Origin: Galaxea fascicularis
Lineage: Eukaryota > Cnidaria > Anthozoa > Scleractinia > Euphylliidae
Length of the DNA stretch: 64,000 bases
Assembly (NCBI GenBank): GCA_948470475.1
Contig: OX419345.1
Location: 2,473,001 to 2,537,000, forward strand
Reading direction: 5' to 3'
Made by a program: the position numbers and the translations under genes
The notes under the pieces: generated by a model
Databases searched by the model: none
What the model was told of the DNA's origin: nothing
What the model saw: only the letters and a program-made list of their open reading frames with translations
In this document: positions 14,183-27,500 of the stretch, one piece after another
Position numbering within the stretch: position 1 is the first letter of the stretch
Layout: the number at the start of each line of letters is the position of its first letter

Positions 14183-14189
14183 TTTTATA
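14183..14189 (-). promoter_or_regulatory. TATA-like box upstream of the AP-2 start
   Basis: On the minus strand TATAAAA lies about 33 bases upstream of the AP-2 ATG at 14150. If used, transcription would begin only a few bases before the ATG, giving an almost absent 5' UTR. That spacing is unusual, so this may be a chance motif, or the true promoter may lie further upstream. Confidence 0.25.
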
Positions 14190-14190
14190 A

Positions 14191-17100
14191 CCCGGGGCTC
14201 TCTACCAGTCGGCGGCGTACAACGTTATTCAGTCACGGTAGGTTATGTTTTGCTTACACTTGCTCCACTCTGCGGCGCTAGGATTGGTCTCGTTTGCACA
14301 AATTATCGCCGCAGGGAAATCTTAAGGCCGTACTTTACGTCGCACTTCAAACCCACTCGGTTTAAATTTCGTGCAGCCGCGGTTCTGCTTTGTCTTGCGT
14401 CAGGTCGCAGCGATCACTTTTCAAAAGATGCTTCTGGGAATTGACAAGGGTTTGAGTGGCAACTCAGACAGATTTTAATTATTTTCTGTCGTATTAAAGT
14501 TTCCAATTATTTGCAAATCAATTGGGGCCCCCCGATGGTTTATAGTACTTGGGTACTCTTCACCTTGACGGTGATTGGCAGATTAAGAAAGCAAATCGTA
14601 TAATAATGCCATCCAACACCCAATAATCTATGGTATATAAACAGGCAGGCGGAGCTTTGTCACAATTTTCACTGAGCCTTTTGTACGTTCTTTTGCTTTG
14701 TTTGTGCAAGAGGTGGGCGTGAGGTTTCCATCAAATTGTCTTCCATGACATTCGTTCACCGTGGCTTTGGTCCACCGTTACTAAGTGGCAATAACGGCGT
14801 GTAAAATCTACTAGTTGGGCGACGAAATGCGGCAAGGCAGTCAGCGCACTGGAAAATTCGGTTCTACCACGCGTGATTGCGCTGGCAAATGAAAAGTGAC
14901 AAATGTTTCCTGAATCGTGACCAAAGAACGAAAATCATCTGTGCTCTAAATTATACCAGATTAGTCGGCGGTTTCTTTTGAAGTATATGCGTAAATCACA
15001 ACAAGATAAAAGGGGGCCTCAAAGACTTTTAACGCGGGTCAAAAAAAATTGCAATGGGCTTGTCACAACGCCCACAAAAGGTCTATGGCCACATGTTTAT
15101 ACAAGTTAAAAACGATCGGCTTTTCTGGAGTGCTGATTGTGATGTAACGTGTAACGCACTGTTGACCGACTATCGCGCGTGCGACGAAAACAAATATATT
15201 TGAGGTCATCTAACTCTTTTATCTTTATTTTGAAGTGTTTGTAAACACGAGAAAGTGTTTTGGGAGCCATCAGTGTCTTAAGTCAGTGGTGTTCTTCTCT
15301 AGCATCTAGCCTTGACGTTGACCAGATTTGATTAATTATTGAATCAATGGCTTCTTTCATTTCATTATGTCACCAAGTTGTCTTAATGACTTCTACGGTT
15401 GGAAAATAAGCGCTGGCCCACAAACGTTCTAGGAATAAAATCAATCGCCAAAGCCAGCCCAGCGTTTTGGCTGTTCACATAATTTGATGGACGTCCGCTG
15501 TTGTGAAATCATCGTGGGATTGATCGTAATTTCATGTGACTTCACCCTCGATCGAAAGTATCTCGCCTCGAAGCCAGTTATTGTTTGATCACACAATAAT
15601 TGTTTCTTGTTTACACGTACTTAGAATTTGGAAAGGCAAGAAAATTGCTCGATATAATTAACACCAAGGGATGATCCGGATATTTAGAACAAAAATAGAT
15701 CAATATTGATCTCAGAATCGCCAATATTTGATATTAAGTTTAGCCGCCGCACGGCCAATGTTTGCCAACAAGTACTTAAGCGATTTCTTCAGTAAATATT
15801 TTGGGGCCACAATTTGCGCTTTCTTAATGTGTCTCGCGCGACAAGTTCTTTCAAACTAAAAAGCGCGTCACAACCGTAATTAAAGCAGCACTTGCGTGTT
15901 ATTCAAATTTTTATGTTTATTCAAAGATCCTGCAGATGTGGCCTTTTGTCGTGGGACTCCAAGTTGATGTTATTTATATTTAAAGTTATGTAAGCCTGTA
16001 AGCCCCATGCTGTTCGATCATGTCTCTGGCCAATTCACTCCTTGCCACGTATCAATTCAAACCCAAAAACTCCAAACGCTTTTTTTCGCTGAGCAACTCG
16101 CCAAAATGTGATCTCCTTTGTCCTCAGCCTGTTGAGAAAATTATGTAGCGGCAAAGATTCGTTAAAAATAATCTATATGCTAATTTTTATCTTTTAACTT
16201 TGGCTACATCGGTTGCGCCAAGTCACGAAACCTAATCCAGCGCTTATGGCAAACTTATCATCAACCAGACTGACAAATGGCAATAACGAAATCATCGTTA
16301 AATGCTCCCAGGTAAAACCAGGAGGAAAGCATGGCTTGTGATTCGTCAAATTGTACCTTTTGGACCTTAAACTTCGCTTGTATTTGCATACGTTACCGAC
16401 AGACAGACGTATGGATAACATGTTTAGGTTAAGCACAGAAGCTGGCGGAGGAAGAATTCAAAAATGCTTTTTGTCCCAAGAAATTTTCAAGGGCCAGATG
16501 AAACATTCTAATCCAAACAATAAGTTTCCTTCCGATAGAAAATACCACTTCATGTTGTTTTCCTTTTTTTTTGTCTGTGTGAGAAATGAGGCGAGCAAAC
16601 AACTTGAAGTCATGACTGGTCAAAGAGATTCACTCAATGTGTTGTCTACAATTGGAAATTCCACCTGGGTAGCAGCTATCAACATCCACTCAGCTACGAC
16701 AAAAAAATTCTTGAAAATACATTTTAGGAAGCCAGTTCCCCCTGGAGTTCTGAGGCTTGGCTTTTTTAGCTCATTTTTTTTAAGTGTATGTACCTGGGTA
16801 TACAGCATCAACGTGTGGTGATCCAAATGGAGTTAGCAGCGGTATGTTTTTTAGTTTGGTAATAGAAATTTCAGACCGTTTTCAAGTAGTGACTTCGATT
16901 AGACTTGCCATTCGTGATGATTTATGTTAATTGTTCCGTCTATAGTCGATCCTCTTATGCTTCAAACGACACTTGAAAAACCGCTTTCGGTTCGTCGAAA
17001 GCCACAGCAGTGGGTGACTATTCCACTTGATTCAAACGGCTCATCTTTCATTACATTATAACGAGGAAAGAGCATCGCTCCTATCTTTCAATACTCCTAT

Positions 17101-20100
17101 TGCGTTCCAGAAGCTTTGTCACTGCCATTCTTTACTGCAGTCGTTTTGATGACTTCTGTACTAGCGTATTTTGACAAATCTTAATGAAATACATGCACAA
17201 GAAAGATAGTCTTTTCATGACATATTTTTAGGGTTACGCAAACAAATACACATCTTGTACTGTCAAACGAGGGGGGGTGTTGTTCTCACTCAATACACCT
17301 GATGAGAGAAAGGTGATTCGCGGCTCGTTTGTTGTAAAATTTCTTCTATGATGTCTCGTTTACGGTTTTTCAAACCATGGCAACACACGTATCTCCAGTC
17401 ACTACTATCTTCGCAACTGTCTATTGTCGTTTAAATAAAAAGGGCACTGCATTAGACATTTTTCACCTTGGTACGAGTTGACATTGCATTAAACCGATAT
17501 CACATTACTGACCATTTTCTATCCAGTTATTTCATTACCACCGTAAAGGCGATATCTACTTTAGAAAAAACACTTCTCCGTTATAAACGATTTCCGATGC
17601 CCCGATCATAGATGATCTTCTACCACCATAGGACATCACCACACGATCTGCGATTTTATAGCCCGATGATCGCACGAAAATGTTTGACACACGTTCTACT
17701 CGCTCGATACGTTTATTGTACCCCCACTGAAGGTGGTAATGTGATATCGAGGCCGAATATCTTCTATCACGTCAGTGGTGAAAGATCAAGGTTAAACTTC
17801 ACAGGGAAACATCACGGACAGAAATAATTTAAAACAAACGGCGCGCCGCCACATGACAGGTCGTCTTCCATTGTTTGCTTAACACTCACTTTGTAATAGA
17901 TTATATAATAAAACAACGACACCATAATCGGGTGTAAATTACGTGAAAATAGTCAGCGTGTTGCGCGTAAAAGAAGCGAAATTTGCGGAAAGTCGAAGAA
18001 ATAAAAAGAGTCCTTAAGAAACACCCCTTTGAATCTGAATTTTTTCCGGAACATGCTAACTTAAATTAGAGATTGAAGATGACTGGTTCGCACTGTGTTG
18101 TAACTAGTTGAGATGAATTGATCACGGGTTGCTCCGAACAACTTAGATTCAAGAGTAAATATGCCGTATTCAGTTGTATCTTGGTACATGGTTTGTCGCC
18201 CAAGACAACGATCAACCAGGTTGAAGAAAGAAAGTACCATAAAGAGAACGACATTTTTTTCAGTTATTTCGGTTACTGTGTTAATTTGCAATTTATCTTC
18301 AGAAGATCAAACATAAACTGGCACGTAAGTAAAAAAAAAAAAAAGCCGAATCAAACGTTTTTGCGACATCTTTTCCCGGAATAAACGTTAAAAGATTTTT
18401 AAAACAAAATATATCCGTTACGGGTTCGAGTGCTACGCTTCAGTTCCCTTTATACGTGCCGGACATATTTATCAAAACCGACTTATACCTCTGGTCAGAC
18501 GTATCGCGTTGACTAGGAATTCACGAGGATTGTATCGCTTTTTGCTGCCAGCAACTTCTTTCGCGACGATTAACAGGTAATTACGTCCACAGAACTCATT
18601 TCGGATGGCATGGGAAATTTGTCAAAAGCGTCTCTCGCTTCATCACTCACCGTTCGTTACCTCACTGCAAACTCCATGAGTTTCAATGAAATTCTGTCGT
18701 GAGGCAATTTAGAAACAGACTGAGTTGCCGCAATTCTGCTTGTTCAACTGAGTAAGCTTGGGACTATCGAAGTCCTGGGCCAGCATCAGAGATAATTCTG
18801 TCACAACTTCACTATCGAGAAGCAAGTATTTTATCCCGCACCCAAAGATTTGTTTCCAAACTCTCTTGGGCCAGTGTGACCAATGCTAACGGCTAACTCT
18901 AGTTTGGGTTCCGATAGCAAGGGGAACTCGTCCTACCCTGAAGCCGTTTACGCTCTTCAATTTATTCTGTAGTTTGAGTGGCATGATCACAGACAGCCGG
19001 AAAATACTTCGCTTTTTAAGACAAGCACCGCGCTTGAACTCGTTAAAAATAGTCAAGCGCGTGACTGTCGAAATAACTCAAATTCTACGGCCCCGAAGGC
19101 ATTTTCGACCACCAAGTTTGACAGCGCTGAGGTTGACCGGCGCTCATTACAGACACTATTTGCCTAAGGAATATAACTATTCGGTCAACAAGGCTGTAGG
19201 CGCATAAGTTTGTTTGTAGAACGGATCGGTTTGCGGGCACGCGAGACTCCGAATGGGAGGTGGTTCAGAAGTGACCGGCAATGATCAGTATAAATAAACA
19301 AATAAGATTGTGTAAGCCGACATAAAGAGCGCATAAAGCAGGCCAAAAGGCGGTGTGTAAAAGGATGTTTCTCGCGTATTTGCAAGGGCTGTAAAACCGC
19401 GGAATTTAAAACAGAGGATACAACGCTCTCACCTTTGGCAGGATCTTCGCAGCTTTCATCGAAGGGCAACACTCATCAGCGGCGATTTCATCGCGGGCTC
19501 CCACTTTACCTTGAAACATGTCTTAGAAGAAATTAAGGACAAAGGGTGACGATTGATAAAATTGCCACAAAGGGATCGTTTTTCCTTTTCGATGTAATTT
19601 TAAGCTACGTATTTGTATTCGTTTTTGCGAGGATGAAAGCATTCGTTAGCGAAAGCAAAATTGTTGAGCTTTTCAACGTTTTATTTCGCATTTCATTTCC
19701 CAGTAACAGCTGCTGGACCAAGAAAATAGAATAAAAAATCATTTCGTCATCTCATCTGGGTCATCTGCATCCGTCATATGTCCTTGAAGTTTGAGATCGT
19801 GGGAAGTAAACATGGCCATAGCTCGTTTTTAATATTCAATATTTCAAACCTGGGTTTTATTATTTTGTTGATGTATGTCAAGATATTTAAAATTTGTTGT
19901 AAAAAGTCAGTTAATTTGTAAACATAACAGTAGCAACAATTCCAGCTAATAGTTTGGTGGAAACAGCTTAGGAACGCCTTTTTTTTATCAGCAGTTTCTG
20001 TGAACAAGCTTGACACGTTTCATCACTCATTAAATTTTTATTTCAAGAGTATCTAACATGGAATGCCTCAACGCTCAAGGAATCATTTCGCCAAAATCTT

Positions 20101-23100
20101 TTCTGAACAATTTTATCCTCTCCTGTTATATGCTCTACTTTGAAGAGAACTTGATTAACTTTTCGTGTAGTCACCATTTAACTGCAGAAACTGATAGTTT
20201 TGCGGGAATCATGCCATCTTGTCGGATGAATAAAAAAAAAACGTGTACCTGTAAGGCTCGCGAAAAAAATTGTCGCCGAAATCAAACAGCGTTTGACACA
20301 TACCTTCGACCCTGATTGCATATGCGTTTTTTGAGATTTTTAAAAAAACTTGTTGTGTTTATTAGATTATTTCGCGGTGGTTTACAGATTCAATCACATT
20401 CAAAGTTCCAAACAAGTTTTGAGAAAATCAGTAACTTTTCATTGAGCTTTTTGCTTTGGTAATCTCGGTCATAGTGCGAAGCAAATTATCGCTGAGAATT
20501 ATGCCAAGATGCAATGCTTTGACCCGGCACCGGAAATATCCCCGAGAGCAATCAGAGTCTTAGTGTTGCAGTCAAGGATTATGGTATAGGATAACAAAAA
20601 AAAAAACTCTTTGCTTTCGGCTACACTAAAATTTCTATCAACAAATCTGCATGTGAACACCCTCAGTCAAAGTCATAAATACCTGCAGCATGGAAGGATA
20701 TCTGGGCGCTGGAACTAAAATACATGATGTAAAAATTCCTAGTTTGCCGGTCAACAGAGCGGTTTGCTTCAAGACTGGGCCCGTGTTTGAACCGCCAGTA
20801 ATCTAGTAATCATAACACACGGAACACGACTACCGCGAGGCTTGTAGCAGCCACCATGACAGATCTTCCCAATGGATTATCGAAGAGACACACAGCTGCG
20901 AGTGGTTAGAACCGGTTTGGTAACACTGAGTAACAGGTTGCGCGGAAGATTCAAGTTCACTCAATCACTTTAATTCTGTCACTTCAAAATACCCTAACAA
21001 AACAGTTCACCAGTTTATCACTTACTTTCGCCAATCTTCCACATTTTCAGTTCCGTTCAACGAATCACTGTGTTGGCGCACGGCTCATACCAACACTTAA
21101 GAGTTTCGCTATTCTGAGAGGAAAAAGAGGGTAAGCAGATACATCTCTTCCGATCCCTATTTCTGTGAAGGACATCAATTCTTCCAATGACTGTGACAGT
21201 TTATTTGTCTTTGGCATTTCCTGGTCGCTCTCTTCTTCCTTTCCTTGTTTCCTATTTTCACTTGCACTTCACAAAGAATGACTAAGTCTAGTTATACGCC
21301 AGACGCGCACAGAAGCAAATTTATCGATATTTTAAAAATCCTGCCAAAAATTTGAACCCGGTATCTTAAGGTTTCAAGAAAGGCAGAAATATCTGAACTA
21401 AGATTCTTTATGTTCAGGTTTTTCCTGTGGTTTAAAAGTTAGGCCCGCACTGTAAATGTAAACTGGAAAAAAGTTATTTCCTTGTGATTAAGTTTGAAGG
21501 TGTCGTTTTCAAACCACTGCCGATTGCGCTCAGTTATAAACAGCCAACAGGTCTCCCTTAAGTTAGCTTGGACTCAAAAAACGTTTACGTCACATTTTGA
21601 ATGTTGTTTTCACCAGTTAGCAACCCCATCTTTAGAACTTCAATTTATTTCTCACTACTCACTTTACTTTTTATTTTTCGTGGACTCAGTCTATTGTCAT
21701 ACAACACTACTGAAGGAATCAATTGCTTTAGTGTTCCGACATTATCACCATGTTGTGTTGCCAACACTTGGATAAAATTGTCGTCATTATGGCCAACGAA
21801 GAGTCTTATTTATGAAGCTCAGCTGATACAAATAAAGCATTTGTCCAGTCTAGCGTATAAGATTACAAGAAAGGGCTCTTTAGCAGTGTTGATTTTCAAG
21901 AGAAGGTGATTTGTTTCGGTGAAACTATCTGTTCACAACTGATTCCTTAACTGACCTCCTCAGATATTCACTGATTCTGATTGCGATGAACAAATGAAGT
22001 TTCCTTCAGAATTATTACCTCGAACTATTCCGTTTGTTTTTGGAGGGGCTACTGAAAATGTCGCTTTCAAGTGAGAGATGAAGTCAGCAAACATTTTTGG
22101 AAAGCCAAAGTTTTAAGAATAAGCTAAGATTTTGCCCCGTTCGTTAAAACGTCGCTTCAACTCGTTGTTTATTCAAGTGTTGCAACCCTTTAACTAGCTT
22201 TTCAACATTTTCGAAAGAGTGTAAAATATGGAAAGCGTGTTGAAACAACTTTGGGTTGGTTCAAGTGTAATTTTACATTTAAGTAACATCTCCTTTGTTC
22301 TCGAAAATGATAAATTATCGCGTAGAAGCTGTTTGAACACTTCATTCAACATTTGTCAGTCCCCAACCGACATAATAGAGGGGCTGACATACAGAGTTTG
22401 TTTGTTTTAAACCCTTTTGTTTTGAAAGTGTGAATGGATGTTTAAACTGTTTGAACAACTGTCTCAAAACATTGCTTAACTGCTGTTGATCCGGCAACTG
22501 CAGTTGAAACCCGGCCTCCATCACACATTTTATGTTGATGCGACTTGAATTTTCAAAACAATCCTAACCGTTATCACTTCATGTTATCTTACAAACCCGT
22601 GGGCCTATAAAAAGCCCAAATGCGATTTGTAACCACAGAAACAACGCCTTCAGCCTTTTGCTTAAGTTAACTCTGGCGCTGAAGTCCCCAAAGTTATAAA
22701 CAACTTTTAAGAAAGGAGTGCAACGCCTGAATGAGATGCTTGCCTGCACTGATCTTATATTAGAGCTCATCACACGCAGATTGTGAGGGTGGATTGAACG
22801 TCTATTTAGATCGAGCAGCCAAAGGGCAACATAACCAGTTGTTTGTATTGCCCGGAAGCGTTTATAAGTTACTGTTCTGGTTTCACAGGAGCAATAGTTT
22901 ATCAGATAGTATTTGTCAGTGTCGACAGTTTGTACTAAATGTGGTCAGATCTTTTACATGGTTCTTTTAAGATTAGAAATTTTGGAACAAAGGGAGCAAA
23001 TTAAAATGTATTGGTGTTTGTTTGAAGTTGTTATATGAAACTGGCCCAACGCACTGCAGCCTAATTTCCCAGAGCCTGCAGTGCGTTGGAAACGAGATAC

Positions 23101-24578
23101 GGTTCAGTGGGACAAAGTCGTTATGAAAGCGTGCTCACCAGATTATCTGCGCGGCTATTTGTATCTAGACTCTTTGATTATTTTGGGAGAAAAGCCATTT
23201 GTAAAACTGCTATCCGCTTATTCTAAAAAACTGGTCTTTTACTATGATTTTAAGATACGATAGGGCAAATTTGTTGCAAAATTTTATGCCTGGAAATGTC
23301 TTCATTTTTTAGATACGAAGGAAATTATGGCACCCGAAATACTCCCGAAAAGTTTCGGGAGTTTCCAGAAACGAGCGCCAGTACGTAAAAGAGACAGAAC
23401 TGGCTGTTAGCATTGAGCCAAAATATATGTAGAAAATTTTTGAAACTTTCCGACATGCAAACAAAGACGCTTTTTCCATCCGAACAAAGAATATCTTTTC
23501 AGTTCCATATCAGTTTTCAATCTAAAAGTTTACGTTAGGGTGCCGTTATAGTACAAGAAGACAAAACAAAGGATAACGCCGCGGGGACTTTGTGCCAACG
23601 GTAATTTTCGTTCCAGCAGGTTTGGGTGCATGGAAAAAGAAATATCGCCGCTGCTGCCTACATTTGCACCGAATTTTTTTTCTGTTTCGTTCGTGCGTCC
23701 CGCTGGCATTTCAACCTTGACAGTTGAACCAAACTGGCTGAATAGAAAACGCTTAATGTGTGGGGCGTACAGATGCAGTGAGATATTACTACTCTCGGAT
23801 GACTACGCTGTGAAGCTATGGAGATAACAAGTACCTGATATTAAACAAAAGTTGCCTGCGAAATTTTGTAGTTGTGTGAGGTTGGGCAGAACTGCAAGGT
23901 TTCCAACAAATAATTGGCTGATCTGTGCAAACTAGTTAGGCGATAAAAATGCATCGTGCTGCTAAAAAACGGCTCAGTGGTAAATAAAGCGTTGGAAACG
24001 AAAAGATCGCAGAATACTCTCTTTAAGCCCGTTACCTTCAGCTGCCTGACACCTCTTTGTGAATCATTTTCCTCACAAAATAATTATATAACAACAATGA
24101 TATGATTTAATGTTCGTGTACTGAGGTTTCTTTACAAATATTTCCTCTGCTTACTTAACAAATAAATTTCATTTGTCAGTGCGCGCGTGCGGTGTACTTT
24201 GCGGCACGCAGGACATCAAAACGTGGTAAGAAGAAAGAAGTTGGCTAGTTGCCGTAGGCGGCCGGAAAACAGTAAAGCATTCCTTAATTTTAGTTCTTAC
24301 TATTAAAATTTACAGGATCCGCAAACCTTAATTAGTTTTAGAGTGCTGGGTGCCTTTGAAATGTTTCCAAAGCATTCTAATTGTGAAAAAAATTCGCAGC
24401 TAAAGCTCCATCCGTCATCTTAATTCGTAAATCATGCCGGTGAATATCTAACTATTCTTTGACTAAATATTGCAACCTTACAGCATCTGGCATGTTCAGA
24501 TGACAGATATCTTGACCTAAGTTTGAAAGTCTATTTGTCTGCAAGATTATTGTCACATCTAATAATCCCATGGCTCCG
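14191..24578. other. Intergenic region without a recognisable gene
   Basis: About 10.4 kb between the 5' end of AP-2 and the 3' end of the collagen-like gene. The longest open frame (16351-16821 plus, 156 codons) has no domain, no paired splice signals and a biased composition, so I treat it as chance. The region is AT-rich with small homopolymers (A-run near 18332) and a 14-bp perfect inverted repeat at 23046-23089. It could hold AP-2 upstream control elements or untranslated exons, but none can be identified here. Confidence 0.6.
23046..23089. repeat. Short perfect inverted repeat (14-bp arms)
   Basis: CCAACGCACTGCAG at 23046-23059 is repeated in inverse orientation at 23076-23089 with a 16-base loop. 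It is an intergenic hairpin of unknown role; a similar short hairpin, ACTCCCGAAA with its complement, lies near 23340-23361. Confidence 0.7.
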
Positions 24579-27500
24579 TCACGACGTATGCATAGGAGTC
24601 CGCGTTTTGTGATGAACAGCGGAACGATAAGCTGCCTTCTTGGGTACGTGTTTTTGACGTGTAACAGCCTCATTGGAGAAAATTCTGCATGGTAAGCACA
24701 AAGCAAAGAAGATAATTAATGCAATTTCAACGAATGCTTCAACCTTGAAAGTAGCAGTCTTCATAACAGTAGGAATGTTCCGTTTGGCAGACGCAACTGT
24801 CTTTGTAAATTAAGAGCTGAACTGACCTGCTTTTCTTAAATCCTCTCTGAAATCCTGGAGTATTTCCTGCACTTCCCGGATAACCCTGCATGACGGATAC
24901 CTGAGGCGTCACAACTCCCTTTGGGAGACAAGAGTGAAGGCGCTTCTGGTTTGTTTTTAGATTTAGAGATATCCCTGCATCTAATCAAGTTCTATTAAGC
25001 AGTTTCGTTCTCTGTAAAACTTGTAACAAACATTACTATAAAGCTAATTAAGGGATGGGATTGAGTAATGTGTGCGTCTATGGATGAAATCCTAAAGTCT
25101 GACCGTTAAACAAAAGCTACTGGGCAGAACCTTCCTGCTGTGCTGTTCATTATACTGTACCGTACAGCAGGATGATTCTAACTTTTGAGTCTGAGGGTGA
25201 AACCTGAGGTGTGGCCACTCAAATGAAAGCTACTGAGCAGTGATTTTCTGTGGTGCTGTTCATTATGCTGTACAATATGATTCTTACCTTTCAGTCTGTG
25301 AATGAAATCCTCAGTAACTTACGACTACTGAAATGAAAGAAACCGAGCATTTCCCTCCTGTCCTGTAGTTTGTAAAGCCGTACAAGGTAGTTGTTACCCT
25401 TCCGTTTCTTAATCTCAATGTGAAAATTCAGTAAAGACTTCTTTGGAAAAATGAGAAGCAACTTCAAACTAGACGTAAAATTACACAAGGTCCAAGGTAT
25501 TGGCCACCCCAGCTTCCTAACCTGTATATCAACTTGACCAGTTCCTCCAAGGACTGTCCCAGGGGCTTCAAGAGTGCTCTGAATAGTGACACCGAATGGG
25601 GATGGCAAGGGAGGAGAGACCGGTGGTGGCGCGGGATTGCTCCAAATAACCTGAGGCGATCCCGCGGGTACAGAGGTGAATGGAGCTGGTTGTCCTTGCG
25701 CAGAAGCAGGCACCGGGGAGGACGCAGGGAGTGCGGCCGGCTTAGAGGGCTGGGGTGATGATGTATAAGGTTTCTGGGTTGAGCCTGATGGTACAGCTGT
25801 TGCGGAAGCGGGCTGACTTTGACCAGAGGAGGGCGCTTGACTTGCAGCAGCAGCCTTAGAGGGTTGGGGTGTTGGTGCATTTGCTCCTTGGGATGAAGCA
25901 GGCTTAGTTTGGTTCTGCTTGTCTTTAACGTATTTTTCCAGCTCAAGCACACGTTGGATTAGGGCTTTGAGCTCGTCTGATTCACACTGGTGATCGCATG
26001 ATAGAAACAAAAAAGAGGAAAAATTGGATTTACAGTAATTATAGTACATTCAACTCCTTATAGTTCTCTGCATTTAAAATTGTTGGTCTCGGTTGGTGAA
26101 CCCTTAGTGAGGCGGATCGATAGTGAAATGAATGAAATATGATTTACATTACTGACCTACAGAAGACAAAACTGAGAAGCGATATCAAAGACCATCACAG
26201 TTATGTAGATGACTTAAGCAGTTGCCAACAATAATCCTCTGAAAAATTAAAGCCAGTGAACAGCGTAATAACGTACGGAGAATGCGCCCAACTCAACCCT
26301 TAAAACCCTAAGAGAAAGCATTGCTTAATTTCTCCTTAAGGTAACACTGGTCAATCAAACAAAAAGGTTAAGAGAAAAAAGAAAGTGATCAACAAGTAAC
26401 AAAGGTGTTGATTGTTTAACAAATTCTTCTCACCATCACCATACAAATGTATGGAGAATAGTGGGGGGAATAGACATGCTGATGTTAGGATGTTAATTAC
26501 CTGTTCTTTGGTACACACTCCCTGAGTTCCTTTGAGACCCTAAAAATCACAAAATAATCACTTTCTGAGAAGTATTAAAAATAAGCACTAGTCACGTTCT
26601 TAATTCGATAGGTATGATACTTTATTTAGACATTGAAAAAAATCCTACGTGTAAAACAAAGAATATGAATTTTACAGGATTACCGAGTTGGAACCAACAA
26701 CTAAACAGAAATGATCACCATTTTGACAAGTCTGCGTTTTCCACCATCAGCACACTGAGCAGGCATTTTTCGTTGTCTTGAGCGCTGTTCTACTCTAAGC
26801 TAGACACAGAAGAAAGATGGCGGAATGAATCTTACCGGTGGACCGGGTGGTCCTCGATTCCCTGGTGATCCAGGATCCCCCTGGGGGAACGGAGGTTTAC
26901 ATCATAGAGTTATTAGTACATCAAGTGCATGAATATCAATTAAGCGAAGCCTAAACTGACCCTAAACGCCGTGCGAGCAAATATAGTGGAATAGTGATCG
27001 GCGAGGAAAGCCAAAATTATGTTAGCCAGGTATATATGATGGATCGATCGCGAAAGACATTGCTTCATTGCATACAAAGCTGACAGGGACCAGACATGGT
27101 TTTGTTGTTATTGCTGCTACTACTGTTGTTGTCGTTTGTTTTGATCTGTTTGCATGATGCTTCCTTCAATATAATGCCAGATTAATTAAATTTCTCGAGT
27201 AATGACTGGGGTAGTCTTCCCGAACCCTAACACCCGGTCACAGTTTTTAGTCTGCAGTTACTAACGATTGGACGTTTTCTCACATATCGACTCGATGATA
27301 TGTTCGTCGGTCTGACCTCAAATAGTTGTAAACTTTATTAATTCATTGCTTTACTTATGTTTGTAGGATTTTTCTAATAAAAACGCCGTCCTAATTATGA
27401 TGTACAGTACTGCCATACCGTAGGCCCTCTTCTACCAGCTGTTCCATCCATTCCCTTCATCATCACCATCATACTGTCCTACATGAAAGAAAATACGGTA

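Noticed and set aside
16351..16821. 156-codon plus-strand open frame, the longest in the 14-24 kb region
   Set aside because: No domain, no splice partners, low-complexity hydrophobic runs, and an overlapping opposite-strand frame; looks like chance.
25464..25952. 162-codon alternative frame inside the collagen-like exon
   Set aside because: Alternate-frame reading of a GC-rich Pro/Ala/Ser exon whose main frame is fixed by phase on both sides.
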